Below, piece after piece: positions 15,963 to 23,687 of a DNA stretch of 33,254 bases. The position numbers were made by a program, and so were the translations under genes. Under the pieces are notes generated by a model. That model was not told where the DNA came from, did no database searches, and worked only from the letters and a program-made list of their open reading frames with translations. Every line of letters begins with the position of its first letter. Position 1 is the first letter of the stretch. The DNA comes from an uncultured Verrucomicrobiota bacterium (GTDB lineage Bacteria > Verrucomicrobiota > Verrucomicrobiia > Limisphaerales > JADLHS01). The stretch is from the NCBI GenBank assembly GCA_903828255.1, contig CAIKLQ010000436.1, positions 1 through 33,254 on the forward strand, written 5' to 3'.

Positions 15963-16727
15963 ATGTGTTGCTTCTCCCGCCCTGTGATTTCGGTCAGCGC
16001 CACCAACATCTTTGCCCGGGCCGCGGAAAATGGCCGGCAATTCCTGGTTTACAGCATGACGGTGATTACCAAACACGAACTGGCCATGGGGCTCCCTTTG
16101 CCGGTGAAAATTGGCACGGGCGAAAAGGGCGTCAACTTCATTGACCTTAGCGGCTACGCTGGCTTCTTCACCGACCTGCTAAAGGGTTTTCCTGTTTCTA
16201 AAAGTGAAGGGGCATTGCCGCCGCCCGACTCCGCTCACACCCAAGCCGCGGCAAGACCGCTGGCCGTGGTGAAAGTCGGCAGCTTTGAAGCCTCCTTCGT
16301 TCCCACGGTGAAGGATTTTTCCCGCCTCGATGAACGGTTTCGGCTCCCCGCCGATGCTTGGGACAAGCTTCCGGGCTACCGCGATTTCGGTTTCGCCGTC
16401 TTCAAGCTCAAGTCGGGCGCGGCGACGGTGCATCCCATGGCGTTTTCCTTTCCGCGGCGCGACCTGAAGACTTTGTTTTTCCCGACCGTCCACATTCACG
16501 ATGGCAAGGTGCATCCCAAGGGGGACTTTGACCACGCGCTCTATTGCCAGCCCTCCGAGCATGAGCGCCTGGCCTTGGACGGTTGGGAGGAATCTTCCCG
16601 CAACGCCAGCGCCTTCATGAAGATCGCCAGCACCAAAGGGCTGGTGGCGGCGGACCACCATTGCTATCGCCGGGAGCTGCACGGGCAGTTGCCCAATCGC
16701 GATACTTTCCTTAGCATCATCGCGTGA
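15963..16727 (+). CDS. Conserved-looking protein of unknown function in sugar cluster
   Basis: A soluble 254-residue protein that I do not recognise. It has no signal peptide or membrane segment. Notable pieces are KEGYAG-like ELAMGLPLPVKIGTGEKGVN, DLSGYAGFFTDLLKGF, an Ala/Pro-rich loop near 80-95 (ALPPPDSAHTQAAARP), FGFAVFKLKSGAATVHPMAF and FFPTVHIHDGKVHPKGDFDH. The last two, with GLVAADHHCYRRELHG near the end, are rich in His and Asp and could bind a metal, which is speculation. It lies 57 bases after the small membrane gene on the same strand, with an A-rich leader (CTAAAAAAACTCT) in place of a Shine-Dalgarno sequence, and 74 bases before the dehydrogenase gene. Confidence 0.8.
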   Translation: MCCFSRPVISVSATNIFARAAENGRQFLVYSMTVITKHELAMGLPLPVKIGTGEKGVNFIDLSGYAGFFTDLLKGFPVSKSEGALPPPDSAHTQAAARPLAVVKVGSFEASFVPTVKDFSRLDERFRLPADAWDKLPGYRDFGFAVFKLKSGAATVHPMAFSFPRRDLKTLFFPTVHIHDGKVHPKGDFDHALYCQPSEHERLALDGWEESSRNASAFMKIASTKGLVAADHHCYRRELHGQLPNRDTFLSIIA

Positions 16728-16801
16728 TCCATTGACGCGCGGGGAACGGGCGAAGCGCGCGGCGGCAGTTTGAACCAAACAAAACTAAACTAGAAAAAAC
16801 T

Positions 16802-17704
16802 ATGTCAGAAAGAATCGGATTTGTCGGAGTCGGTCGCATGGGCGCCAACATGGCGCGGCGGCTGAAGGAATGTGGCTACACCGTCGGCGTCGTCTATGAC
16901 GTGAACGCCGCCGCGGCGCAAACGCTGGCCCAGGAAATCGGCAGCGTAGCCGCCGACCAGTTGAAGGTCGTCACCGCACTCTCGGACGTGATCATCACCG
17001 TCGTCACCGATGACCAGGCGATGAAGAAGATCTACGGCGGCGGGGGGTTATTAAGCCGCGCCAAGGGCAAGCTGTTCATCAACTGCGCCACCATTTCGCC
17101 CGCCGTCCACGTGTGGGTCGAGCAAAAGTGCGAGGCCAAAGGCGCGAGTTCGCTCGAAGCCTGCATGGCCTCCAGCATCAATCAAGCGCGGCAGGGCACG
17201 CTCTACCTGATGATCGGCGGCAAAGCCGAGGTGTTCGAGCGCGCCAAACCGCTGCTCGAAAAATTGAGCGACGAAGGAAAATTGCTCCGTTACATCGGCA
17301 CCGCCGGCAAAGCGGCGCAGGTCAAAGCGCTCGTCAACATGGTGATGAACATCAACACCGCCGGGCTGGCCGAGGGCCTCGGCTTGGGCGCGGCGCTCGG
17401 ACTCGACCTCGCCACGCTCCGCGAAGTTTTCTCGCAGACGGGCGCCAACTCCCGCGTGCTGGTGACCGACGGCGAGGACATGCAGAACCGCGATCACTCC
17501 TGTTTCTTCTCCGCCGCGCACGCCGCGAAGGATTCCGGCATCGCGCTCAAACTCTCCAAGGAGCAGGGTTTGAACCTCCCGCTCGCCACCGCCGCCAAGA
17601 AACAATACGACCGCATGGTGAAGGAGGGCTTTGGCGAACTGGACAAGTCGGGCATTGCGGAACTGACGTTCAAAGGGCGAGGCAAGGCTGCCAGCAACGG
17701 ATGA
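16802..17704 (+). CDS. NAD(P)-dependent beta-hydroxyacid dehydrogenase (3-HIBADH-like)
   Basis: A 300-residue member of the 6-phosphogluconate/3-hydroxyisobutyrate dehydrogenase family. The N-terminal Rossmann domain starts RIGFVGVGRMGANMARRL with the GxGxxG motif, and the all-helical C-terminal domain begins near 165. The catalytic Lys175 sits in GTAGKAAQVKALVNMVMN. The usual substrate-binding signature, D-x-P-V-S-G-G, is replaced at 119-125 by EACMASS, followed by the normal ARQGTLYLMIGG. The acid group contacted by this motif may therefore differ. Typical reactions oxidise a beta-hydroxy acid or reduce a semialdehyde (for example tartronate semialdehyde), which suits a sugar-acid pathway. 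The leader CTAGAAAAAACT directly before ATG 16802 is A-rich. Confidence 0.92.
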   Translation: MSERIGFVGVGRMGANMARRLKECGYTVGVVYDVNAAAAQTLAQEIGSVAADQLKVVTALSDVIITVVTDDQAMKKIYGGGGLLSRAKGKLFINCATISPAVHVWVEQKCEAKGASSLEACMASSINQARQGTLYLMIGGKAEVFERAKPLLEKLSDEGKLLRYIGTAGKAAQVKALVNMVMNINTAGLAEGLGLGAALGLDLATLREVFSQTGANSRVLVTDGEDMQNRDHSCFFSAAHAAKDSGIALKLSKEQGLNLPLATAAKKQYDRMVKEGFGELDKSGIAELTFKGRGKAASNG

Positions 17705-17722
17705 CCCTTGCCCCGGCCTTCT

Positions 17723-17761
17723 CCGTCGGACCTGTCGGACAATTCCGAAAGGTCCGACGGG
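17723..17761. repeat. Inverted repeat with 11-bp perfect arms after the dehydrogenase gene
   Basis: CCGTCGGACCT at 17723-17733 pairs with AGGTCCGACGG at 17751-17761 across 17 bases that contain a partial direct copy (GTCGGAC). It starts 18 bases after the dehydrogenase stop and has no T tract, so it looks like a dispersed palindrome that could stabilise the mRNA end. Confidence 0.7.
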
Positions 17762-17890
17762 CCCCACAATGAAAGTGTATTCTTCGACAGTCCAGCGGCC
17801 AAACACCACAACCCCGTTGTGAGCGATTCGATCTTTCCCTCCGGTCCCTAGACGGGCTTTTACAATTACAGCCCGAAGGACAAGCATCGC

Positions 17891-18238
17891 ATGGACCTGC
17901 ACCTGACATTCGCGGGCGGCAAGATGACCGGCGACGGCAACGACGACGTGGGGCGCTTCCTGATTCGCGGTCAATACGACGAGAAGTCCTTGGAGTGCTC
18001 GTGGATCAAAACCTACGTCGGCGCACACGACGTGTTCTATCGCGGCTTCCGCGAGGGCAAGGGAATTTGGGGCACGTGGAAAATCACCGAGCGCTTTCAC
18101 GGCGGCTTTCACATCTGGCCGAAGCGCGCTGGCGAGGGCGAAGCCGCAGCGGCTTCCATCGAAGCGGCTGCGCCAGCCCCTGCCGTCGCCGAAGAAATCG
18201 CGCCGCGCCCCTTAATGACCCATGAAAACAAAGACTGA
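17891..18238 (+). CDS. Small protein of unknown function, 5' part interrupted by TAG
   Basis: The open part from ATG 17891 encodes 115 residues: LHLTFAGGKMTGDGNDDVG, FLIRGQYDEKSLECSWIKTY, VGAHDVFYRGFREGKGIWG and KITERFHGGFHIWP, then an Ala/Pro/Glu-rich tail. The beta-rich sequence looks like a compact barrel domain, but I know no function. The same frame continues upstream as TGFYNYSPKDKHR, which reads naturally as coding. It is stopped by TAG at 17849-17851, where a Trp codon would fit. Before that stop, GTG 17819 would give MSDSIFPSGP. The intact gene was therefore probably 17819-18238 (139 residues). The stop may be a mutation or a sequencing error. The 3' end overlaps the isomerase gene by 17 bases, so the two are coupled. 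Confidence 0.7.
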   Translation: MDLHLTFAGGKMTGDGNDDVGRFLIRGQYDEKSLECSWIKTYVGAHDVFYRGFREGKGIWGTWKITERFHGGFHIWPKRAGEGEAAAASIEAAAPAPAVAEEIAPRPLMTHENKD

Positions 18239-19091
18239 AACCATCCTCCCTATCTTGCGCCACGTCGCCAACCTGTGGACCCTTGTCTGGCATCCCACGA
18301 AGGCGCACGAGTGGACGCTCGAACGCAAGCTCCGCGCGGTGAAGGATGCCGGCTTCGACGGTTTTACCACGCAACTCACCCGAAAACACGCGAAGCTCGG
18401 CGACCAACTCGGTTTGATGCGCGTGGGCTATTTCGCGTCCGGCAACCCGCGCGAGTTCGCCGCCTTGCTGCGTTCCCAAAAAGACGCCGGCGCGCGGCAT
18501 GTGAACGTCCAGCTTGGCGATCACGACACGCCGACGCCGGTGGCGATTCGTCTCGCGCAAAAACTCCTGGCCGAGGGCAAAAAGCTCGGCCTCGAAGTCG
18601 CGGTCGAGGTGCATCGCGATACCTGCACCGAAACGCCGGAGAAAGCTTACGCTCTGGCAGATGGCTACCAGCAGGCCGCCGGCGAACTCCTGCCCATGAC
18701 GTGGGATTACTCGCACCTCGCCGTGGTGAAACATCTGCTGGCGCCGTTCTGGCCGCGGCTCGGCGGGCGCCCCGATTTGATCCAACGCGCGCAGCAGTTT
18801 CACTTTCGGCCGTTCAACGGCCATCATTGCCAGGTACCCGTGACTGACGGGCGCGGGCGCTTCACGCCGGAATTTCGCGACTACGTTCCATTCATGGATC
18901 GGGTCATGGAAACCTGGCTCGCCACCACGCCAGCGGGGCGCGAGTTGATCGCCGTGCCGGAACTCGGCCCGCTTTGGCTTGGCTACAACCTGCACGCGTT
19001 TCCCAGCAGTTGGGAGGACGCGAAAGTGTTGCGCGAGCAAATCGAGAAAAGCTGGCGCCGGGCGCTGAGAGCGGCGAAGTTTATTTCATGA
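18222..19091 (+). CDS. Sugar phosphate isomerase/epimerase-like TIM-barrel protein
   Basis: A 289-residue protein with the AP-endonuclease-2/xylose-isomerase-like TIM-barrel pattern. The strands carry LRAVKDAGFDGFTTQLTRK, LRSQKDAGARHVNVQLGDHD, LGLEVAVEVHRDTCTETPEK and LPMTWDYSHLAVV, which place Glu, Asp and His residues at the ends of barrel strands, where this family binds a divalent metal. FHFRPFNGHHCQVPVTDGRG and IAVPELGPLW complete the site. Members isomerise or epimerise sugars, keto-sugars or inositols; the exact substrate cannot be read here. There is no signal peptide. The start ATG 18222 overlaps the end of the preceding gene by 17 bases. It is the last gene of the plus-strand catabolic cluster. 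Confidence 0.88.
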   Translation: MKTKTETILPILRHVANLWTLVWHPTKAHEWTLERKLRAVKDAGFDGFTTQLTRKHAKLGDQLGLMRVGYFASGNPREFAALLRSQKDAGARHVNVQLGDHDTPTPVAIRLAQKLLAEGKKLGLEVAVEVHRDTCTETPEKAYALADGYQQAAGELLPMTWDYSHLAVVKHLLAPFWPRLGGRPDLIQRAQQFHFRPFNGHHCQVPVTDGRGRFTPEFRDYVPFMDRVMETWLATTPAGRELIAVPELGPLWLGYNLHAFPSSWEDAKVLREQIEKSWRRALRAAKFIS

Positions 19092-19392
19092 TTTCCCGAA
19101 GACGATGAGCGCTGCGCCTCGCACCCCGCCACCAGCGGCCCTTTACTCACGCGCGCTGCCGACGTCGAGTCGTTCTACCAGCTTCGACCGGGAAGTCGAT
19201 ACCGGCCACGGCCGCTACGTTTGCGGCGAGGAGCCTTCGCTGCTCCGCTCGATCGAAGGCCAGCGACCCGAAGGCCTGGCGCCGCCGCCTGAAGGCGAAA
19301 TTCCGAACCGCGCAAAATCCAATTGACCGGTTGCCGGTTTTACCTAAGCTCACGCCGTCACATTAACCACAAACCAAAACCTGATTATATCT
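19092..19392. other. Intergenic region, no gene seen
   Basis: About 300 bases between the isomerase and the DUF5069 gene. A short open frame (19105-19326) has no recognisable domain and an Arg/Pro-rich composition. The section 19250-19320 is GC-rich with partial palindromes and shares TTCCGAACCGCGCA with 2357-2370, so it is probably decayed dispersed repeat. The promoter for the next gene should be in the AT-richer last 60 bases. Confidence 0.5.
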
Positions 19393-19836
19393 ATGGTAAA
19401 AATTGTTCCTCTGATTAGTTCCGGCGTCGCTGGCCCCCTCGGCGTGTTGCACCTCCCGCGCCTCTGGCTCAAAGTCTCGCTCGAAGCGTGCGGCAAACTA
19501 GCCGACGGCTACCCGGGCCTGGGCAAAGGCTACGATGCGATGGTCTGCAGCGCGCTCGGACTCAGCCCGGACGCCGTCAAGAAATACATCGCCGACGCCA
19601 AGCCCACCTATCCGCAGTTGGAAGCGTGGATCAAGCAGCAGCCGGGCGTGAAGCTGGACAAAGCCACGATCCACAAGCTCAACGTGGCGATGCAAGGCTA
19701 CATTCACGACGACACGACGGCCAGCGGCATCCTCAAGGCGAGCGGCATTACCGACGCCAGCTCGGTCTGTCCCGACGCCATCAACTTGAACAACCTGGAC
19801 GACTGGCAGGAGTTCCACGCGGCAGAGTTGAAGTAG
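19393..19836 (+). CDS. DUF5069 domain-containing protein
   Basis: A 147-residue soluble protein. GVAGPLGVLHLPRLWLKVSL, CGKLADGYPGLGKGYDAMVC, LGLSPDAVKKYIADAKPTYP and QLEAWIKQQPG match the pattern I associate with DUF5069, a family of unknown function. The rest is helical (KATIHKLNVAMQGYIHDDTT) and ends NNLDDWQEFHAAELK. The ATG at 19393 is preceded by an AT-rich leader (GATTATATCT) without Shine-Dalgarno sequence. It is a single-gene unit: about 300 bases separate it from the isomerase, and a strong terminator follows 22 bases after its TAG stop. Confidence 0.88.
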   Translation: MVKIVPLISSGVAGPLGVLHLPRLWLKVSLEACGKLADGYPGLGKGYDAMVCSALGLSPDAVKKYIADAKPTYPQLEAWIKQQPGVKLDKATIHKLNVAMQGYIHDDTTASGILKASGITDASSVCPDAINLNNLDDWQEFHAAELK

Positions 19837-19858
19837 TCGCATTTGTTTCTTTCTTCCC

Positions 19859-19892
19859 GCCGGCGCGCATGACAAGTGCGCGCCGGCTTTTT
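19859..19892 (+). terminator. Rho-independent terminator
   Basis: GCCGGCGCGCA at 19859-19869 pairs perfectly with TGCGCGCCGGC at 19877-19887 around a seven-base loop, followed directly by five T residues. It ends the DUF5069 transcript. Confidence 0.92.
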
Positions 19893-20216
19893 CGTTTCCG
19901 GTGCCCGGGCCGACTTCAATCAGGAAAAGCAAGCGAAGGGTCTGGAGTTTCACCTTCAAGCGGCTCGGGGCAGGTGCGATGAGACCCACGTTCCGCCCCA
20001 GTCGGCGGCGCTGGCGCTGGAACAAAGTCAACCCTTTGCCAGGAATCTTAGAAAATGATGCCGACAACCTTTGGTCGTATATGCATCAAAAGGTTGTCGG
20101 GGTCAGTTACAGGACCTGTTTTTGGCTCCACCGAAAACAGCGCCGCACCCAAGGTTCGATCGGCTGCAATTACAGTTGCCGTTTGCAATCGGCCCGCGCG
20201 CCGTTAACTTGACAGC
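19893..20216. other. Intergenic region before the FIST gene
   Basis: No convincing gene lies here. The region holds a perfect 12-bp hairpin (20061-20100, separate entry) and the presumed promoter of the FIST gene; the open frames have no recognisable domain and overlap one another on both strands. Confidence 0.5.
20061..20100. repeat. Inverted repeat with 12-bp perfect arms
   Basis: CCGACAACCTTT at 20061-20072 pairs with AAAGGTTGTCGG at 20089-20100 across a 16-base AT-rich loop. No T tract follows on either strand. It lies about 120 bases before the FIST gene start, so it may be a dispersed palindrome or a regulatory hairpin in its leader. Confidence 0.75.
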
Positions 20217-21404
20217 GTGAACACGGAATTTTCAGTCGCCTCCCACTGGCGGGGCGACTTCGAGGAAGCCGGCCTGCGCGAGTGGGCCGAGAACCTGCGC
20301 CGGCAATTGCGGGCCCCGCAGGTTTCGCTGGGCCTCGTGTTCATGACCCCCAAGTTTTTCGAGCACGCGAAGCAGGTGTTGGAAATTCTCCGGGTCCATG
20401 CGCGCATCCCGTTGCTGGTCGGTTGCTCCAGCACCGGCTTGGTGGCAGGCGCGGAGGAAATTGAGGAAAACGGCGGCGTCGCCCTGGCGCTCTACTCGCT
20501 ACCGGGCGCGGTGCTCAAGGAGTTTTACTTCACCCAATCCCAGGTCGAGGAATCCAACGGCGGCGGTTATTGGCGGCTGGAAACCGGCCTCGAATCAGAG
20601 CACACCAACGGCTGGCTCGCGTTCATTGACCCGTTCCATCTCGACGCCGAATCGTGGTTGCGCGGCTGGAACGAAGCTTACGCGCCACTGCCAGTATTCG
20701 GCGGATTGGCGAGCGGTACGCCTGCGGACCAGACGACGCAGGTGTATCTGAACGGCGATGTCTTCGAGGAGGGCGGCGTGGCGCTCTCCGTGGGCGGTGC
20801 CGTGAAGCTGGCGGGCGTCATCTCCCAGGGCTGCACGCCGATCGGCGAGACCTGGACGCTCACGCGCGTGGAGCAGAACCTGATTCATCGCATCGCCAAT
20901 CGTCCGGCGTACGAGGTTTTGGCGGAGACCGTGAACAAATTGTCCGCCGATGATCAGCGCAAGGTGCGCGGGAACCTGTTCATCGGTTTGGTGGTGAACG
21001 AATACCTCGAAGATTTTCATCGTGGCGATTTTCTCGTGCGCAACCTGCTGGGCGGAGACCCCAACTCGGGGGTGCTGGCCGTCGGGGCGCTGCCGCGCGC
21101 GGGCCAGACGATGCAGTTCCAGCGGCGCGACGCGGGCGGCGCGAGCGATGACATGAGCGAATTGCTTGGGCGCACCCGCCGCCAACTGGCCGGGGCGAAA
21201 ATTTACGGCGGTTGTCTGTGCTGCTGCAACGGGCGCGGCAAAAATCTGTTCGGCCGCTCCAGTCACGACGCACAGTTGGTGCAGCAACAACTGGGCGGCA
21301 TCGGGCTGGTCGGCTTTTTCTGCAACGGCGAGATCGGGCCGGTGGGCGAAAAGAATTTTCTCCACGGCTACACGGCTTCATTGGCGTTGTTTGTGGAGAA
21401 GTGA
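20217..21404 (+). CDS. FIST domain (FIST N and FIST C) sensory protein
   Basis: A 395-residue soluble protein with the FIST N pattern (LGLVFMTPKFFEHAKQVLEI, RIPLLVGCSSTGLVAGAEEI, NGGVALALYSLP, LPVFGGLASGT) and the FIST C pattern from about 220 (NRPAYEVLAETVNKLS, LFIGLVVNEY, GLVGFFCNGEIGPVG, NFLHGYTASLALF). FIST domains are proposed to sense small ligands such as amino acids and are usually linked to kinases or cyclases. Here the domain pair stands alone, with no signalling partner in the window. The start is GTG 20217; the next ATG is 42 codons in and would delete part of FIST N. Four Cys residues cluster at CLCCCNGRGKN near residue 340, which is typical of FIST C. Confidence 0.92.
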   Translation: MNTEFSVASHWRGDFEEAGLREWAENLRRQLRAPQVSLGLVFMTPKFFEHAKQVLEILRVHARIPLLVGCSSTGLVAGAEEIEENGGVALALYSLPGAVLKEFYFTQSQVEESNGGGYWRLETGLESEHTNGWLAFIDPFHLDAESWLRGWNEAYAPLPVFGGLASGTPADQTTQVYLNGDVFEEGGVALSVGGAVKLAGVISQGCTPIGETWTLTRVEQNLIHRIANRPAYEVLAETVNKLSADDQRKVRGNLFIGLVVNEYLEDFHRGDFLVRNLLGGDPNSGVLAVGALPRAGQTMQFQRRDAGGASDDMSELLGRTRRQLAGAKIYGGCLCCCNGRGKNLFGRSSHDAQLVQQQLGGIGLVGFFCNGEIGPVGEKNFLHGYTASLALFVEK

Positions 21405-21487
21405 AGGCGTGCTGCGCGTTGCGTGCTGCATCAAGCGGCAGGCCACCGCCCCGCAAGACTTGACGCAAACGCAATACGGAACACGCC

Positions 21488-23383
21488 TCACCCCTTCTTT
21501 CCAAACTCCCGATCCAGCGGCACGAGCAGCACAACGAGGAAACTCGGAATCGTCGCCAGGATGACCCACACGAAGAAATGCTGGTAGCCGATGATTTCCT
21601 GCAACCAGCCGCTCCACATGCCGGGCAGCATCATCCCCAGCGCCATGAAGCCGGTGCAGATCGCGTAGTGGGCCGTCTTGTGCTCACCGCGCGCGATGTA
21701 AATCATGTAGAGCATGTAGGCGGTGAAACCAAAGCCGTAGCCGAATTGCTCAACCGCCACGCAGAGCGTGATGATCACAAAGTTATCCGGCTGCGCGCTG
21801 GCGAGGTAAATGAACATCGCGTCCGGCAGGTGCATGATGATTACCATCGGCCACAACCACGATTTCAGCCCGTGCTTTGAAGCGACGAAGCCGCCGGCCA
21901 AGCCGCCGCACGTCAGCGCCAGGATGCCGATGGTGCCGTACACCCAGCCCACCTGACCGATCGTCAGCCCCAACCCGCCCACCTCCCGCGCGTCCAGCAG
22001 GAACGGCGTGACCAGTTTCATCAGTTGCGCCTCACCGAAGCGGTAGAGCACGAGGAACAACAGCAGCGCGAGGATTCTGGGTTTGGCGAAAAACGCGCCG
22101 AAGGTTTTGAAGAATTCCTTGATGAACGCCGGGATGTCCTGCGCGTTTCCGGGTTGGTCGCCGGCGGGCTGCGGGAGAATGAACTTGTGCCAGAATCCGA
22201 ACAGTGCAAACAGGCCGAGCAATACTAGAAAGGTGACCGTCCACGATAGCGGAATGTTGCCGGAGCGGACTTCGAACACCGCGCGCGTCGCCGCTTTGAG
22301 TTTCGGGTCGAGTTGAATGACCGCGAGCGCCGGCCGGTTCCAGTTCGTGTCGTCAAAGACGAGCCGCGCGCCTTCGGCCAGCGACACGCTTTTGTCCCCG
22401 GACACGAACGCCGGCGTGACGACGATTTCCCGGCCCGGGGGTTGGGTCAGACGCAGTGTCACCACGCCGAGGTTGCCGGCGAGGTCGCTTTCGGCCGCCG
22501 CGTCCCGGCCAAAATGGGGGCGCAGGAAATTTTCCAACGGCGCACCAACCCTTCGGCTCCACCAGGATTTCCCCACCTGCTGCTGGCCCGCGCGGCCCGC
22601 GCTTTGTCGAGTGCGATGAAAATTGTTGATCGTGTTCCAACTCTTGACGACTCCGAGCAAAGCGGCCACTTCCGCTTTCGTTCGCGATTGCGGGGCGATT
22701 TGGATTTGAGCCGGCTCGACCGTGACGCGCAATTTTCCCGCCCGCCCGCGGTCCGCTCCGGCGTCAGGAGAAACGGCCGGCGTCAGAGTTCCGGCGCTCA
22801 GTTGCGCCAGGTCCAAGGTTTCGACGAGCGCCACGCCGGGTTTCGCTTCGACGTTGATCTGGACTTTCGGCAAACCGGTCTGGCTTTGAATCCCGCCCGC
22901 CAGAATCACCAGCAGCCCCTGCCCAAAAATCATCGAGATGCGAAAGAAGGTGCTTCGGATGCCAACGAAAAACGCCTGCTGCTTTTCGTTCAAGGCGAAC
23001 ATGTAAAAGCCGTCCGCCGCAATGTCGTGCGTCGCGGAACTGAACGCGACGAGATAAAACAATGCGAGTGTCGCTTTGAAAAAAATCGGCAGCGGCAGGC
23101 ACAAACCCACCGCCGCGAACCCAGCCCCAACCAGAAGTTGCGTTGTCCAGATCCACCAGCGCCGCGTTCGCAGGATGTCCACGACCGGACTCCAGAGCGG
23201 TTTGATCACCCACGGCAGGTAAAGCCAGGCGGTGTAAAACGCGAGGTCGGCGTTCGAGACGCCGAGGCTTTTGTACATGATCACCGAGACGGAATTGACC
23301 ACGGCGAACGGCAAGCCTTGTGCGAGGTAAAGCGTGGGAATCCAGGCCCACGGACTGCGGGGGGTCGGTTGGTGTGCTGGCAT
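21488..23383 (-). CDS. AmpG-like MFS transporter with large inserted domain
   Basis: A 631-residue inner-membrane transporter of the MFS, closest in pattern to AmpG-type muropeptide permeases (IPTLYLAQGLPFAVVNSVSV, LPWVIKPLWSPVVDILRTRR, SSATHDIAADGFYM). Six helices lie before about residue 165 and six after about 378. Between them is an unusual hydrophilic insertion of roughly 210 residues (KVQINVEAKPGVALVETLDL to EVRSGNIPLS), beta-strand-rich in its second half, that replaces the short central loop. The C-terminal half includes LYRFGEAQLMKLVTPFLLDA and YGFGFTAYMLYMIYIARG. Import of cell-wall or glycan fragments is plausible. ATG 23383 is used; the upstream in-frame stretch is Arg/Pro-rich. 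It converges with the FIST gene. Confidence 0.88.
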   Translation of the reverse strand: MPAHQPTPRSPWAWIPTLYLAQGLPFAVVNSVSVIMYKSLGVSNADLAFYTAWLYLPWVIKPLWSPVVDILRTRRWWIWTTQLLVGAGFAAVGLCLPLPIFFKATLALFYLVAFSSATHDIAADGFYMFALNEKQQAFFVGIRSTFFRISMIFGQGLLVILAGGIQSQTGLPKVQINVEAKPGVALVETLDLAQLSAGTLTPAVSPDAGADRGRAGKLRVTVEPAQIQIAPQSRTKAEVAALLGVVKSWNTINNFHRTRQSAGRAGQQQVGKSWWSRRVGAPLENFLRPHFGRDAAAESDLAGNLGVVTLRLTQPPGREIVVTPAFVSGDKSVSLAEGARLVFDDTNWNRPALAVIQLDPKLKAATRAVFEVRSGNIPLSWTVTFLVLLGLFALFGFWHKFILPQPAGDQPGNAQDIPAFIKEFFKTFGAFFAKPRILALLLFLVLYRFGEAQLMKLVTPFLLDAREVGGLGLTIGQVGWVYGTIGILALTCGGLAGGFVASKHGLKSWLWPMVIIMHLPDAMFIYLASAQPDNFVIITLCVAVEQFGYGFGFTAYMLYMIYIARGEHKTAHYAICTGFMALGMMLPGMWSGWLQEIIGYQHFFVWVILATIPSFLVVLLVPLDREFGKKG

Positions 23384-23687
23384 CAGGTTTGGCGGCAGCG
23401 GAAATCCGCGCGGCCCGCGCTCGTTAAACCTCAAAAGCCGCGCGGCGGCAAGCGGGAATAATTGCGCGAGCCACGGGCGGAGCGATTAGTCGAATACGCA
23501 CGACCGCCGACTCACCTACCTGCCGGACCATGACGAACCGGGCCGCCGCATGATCAAAGCTCAACCGCCTCCCTCGAACGGGTCGGCTAAACACTCCAAA
23601 CCCCAGCGTGCGAACCAGTCCGCACGTTTCAAGTCCGGGGATTGCGGCCGCAAGCTGTGCCAGGATCTCTCGATCCTCCGGGCTACC
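23384..23687. other. Intergenic region, no gene seen
   Basis: About 300 bases between the MFS start and the DUF1080 stop, both on the minus strand. I see no coding frame with recognisable sequence, no terminator and no clear repeat. It should contain the promoter of the MFS gene. Confidence 0.45.

Noticed and set aside
20105-20125. ACAGGACCTGTTTTT as a terminator.
   Set aside because: The stem would be only four bases around GAC, and there is no gene ending just upstream.
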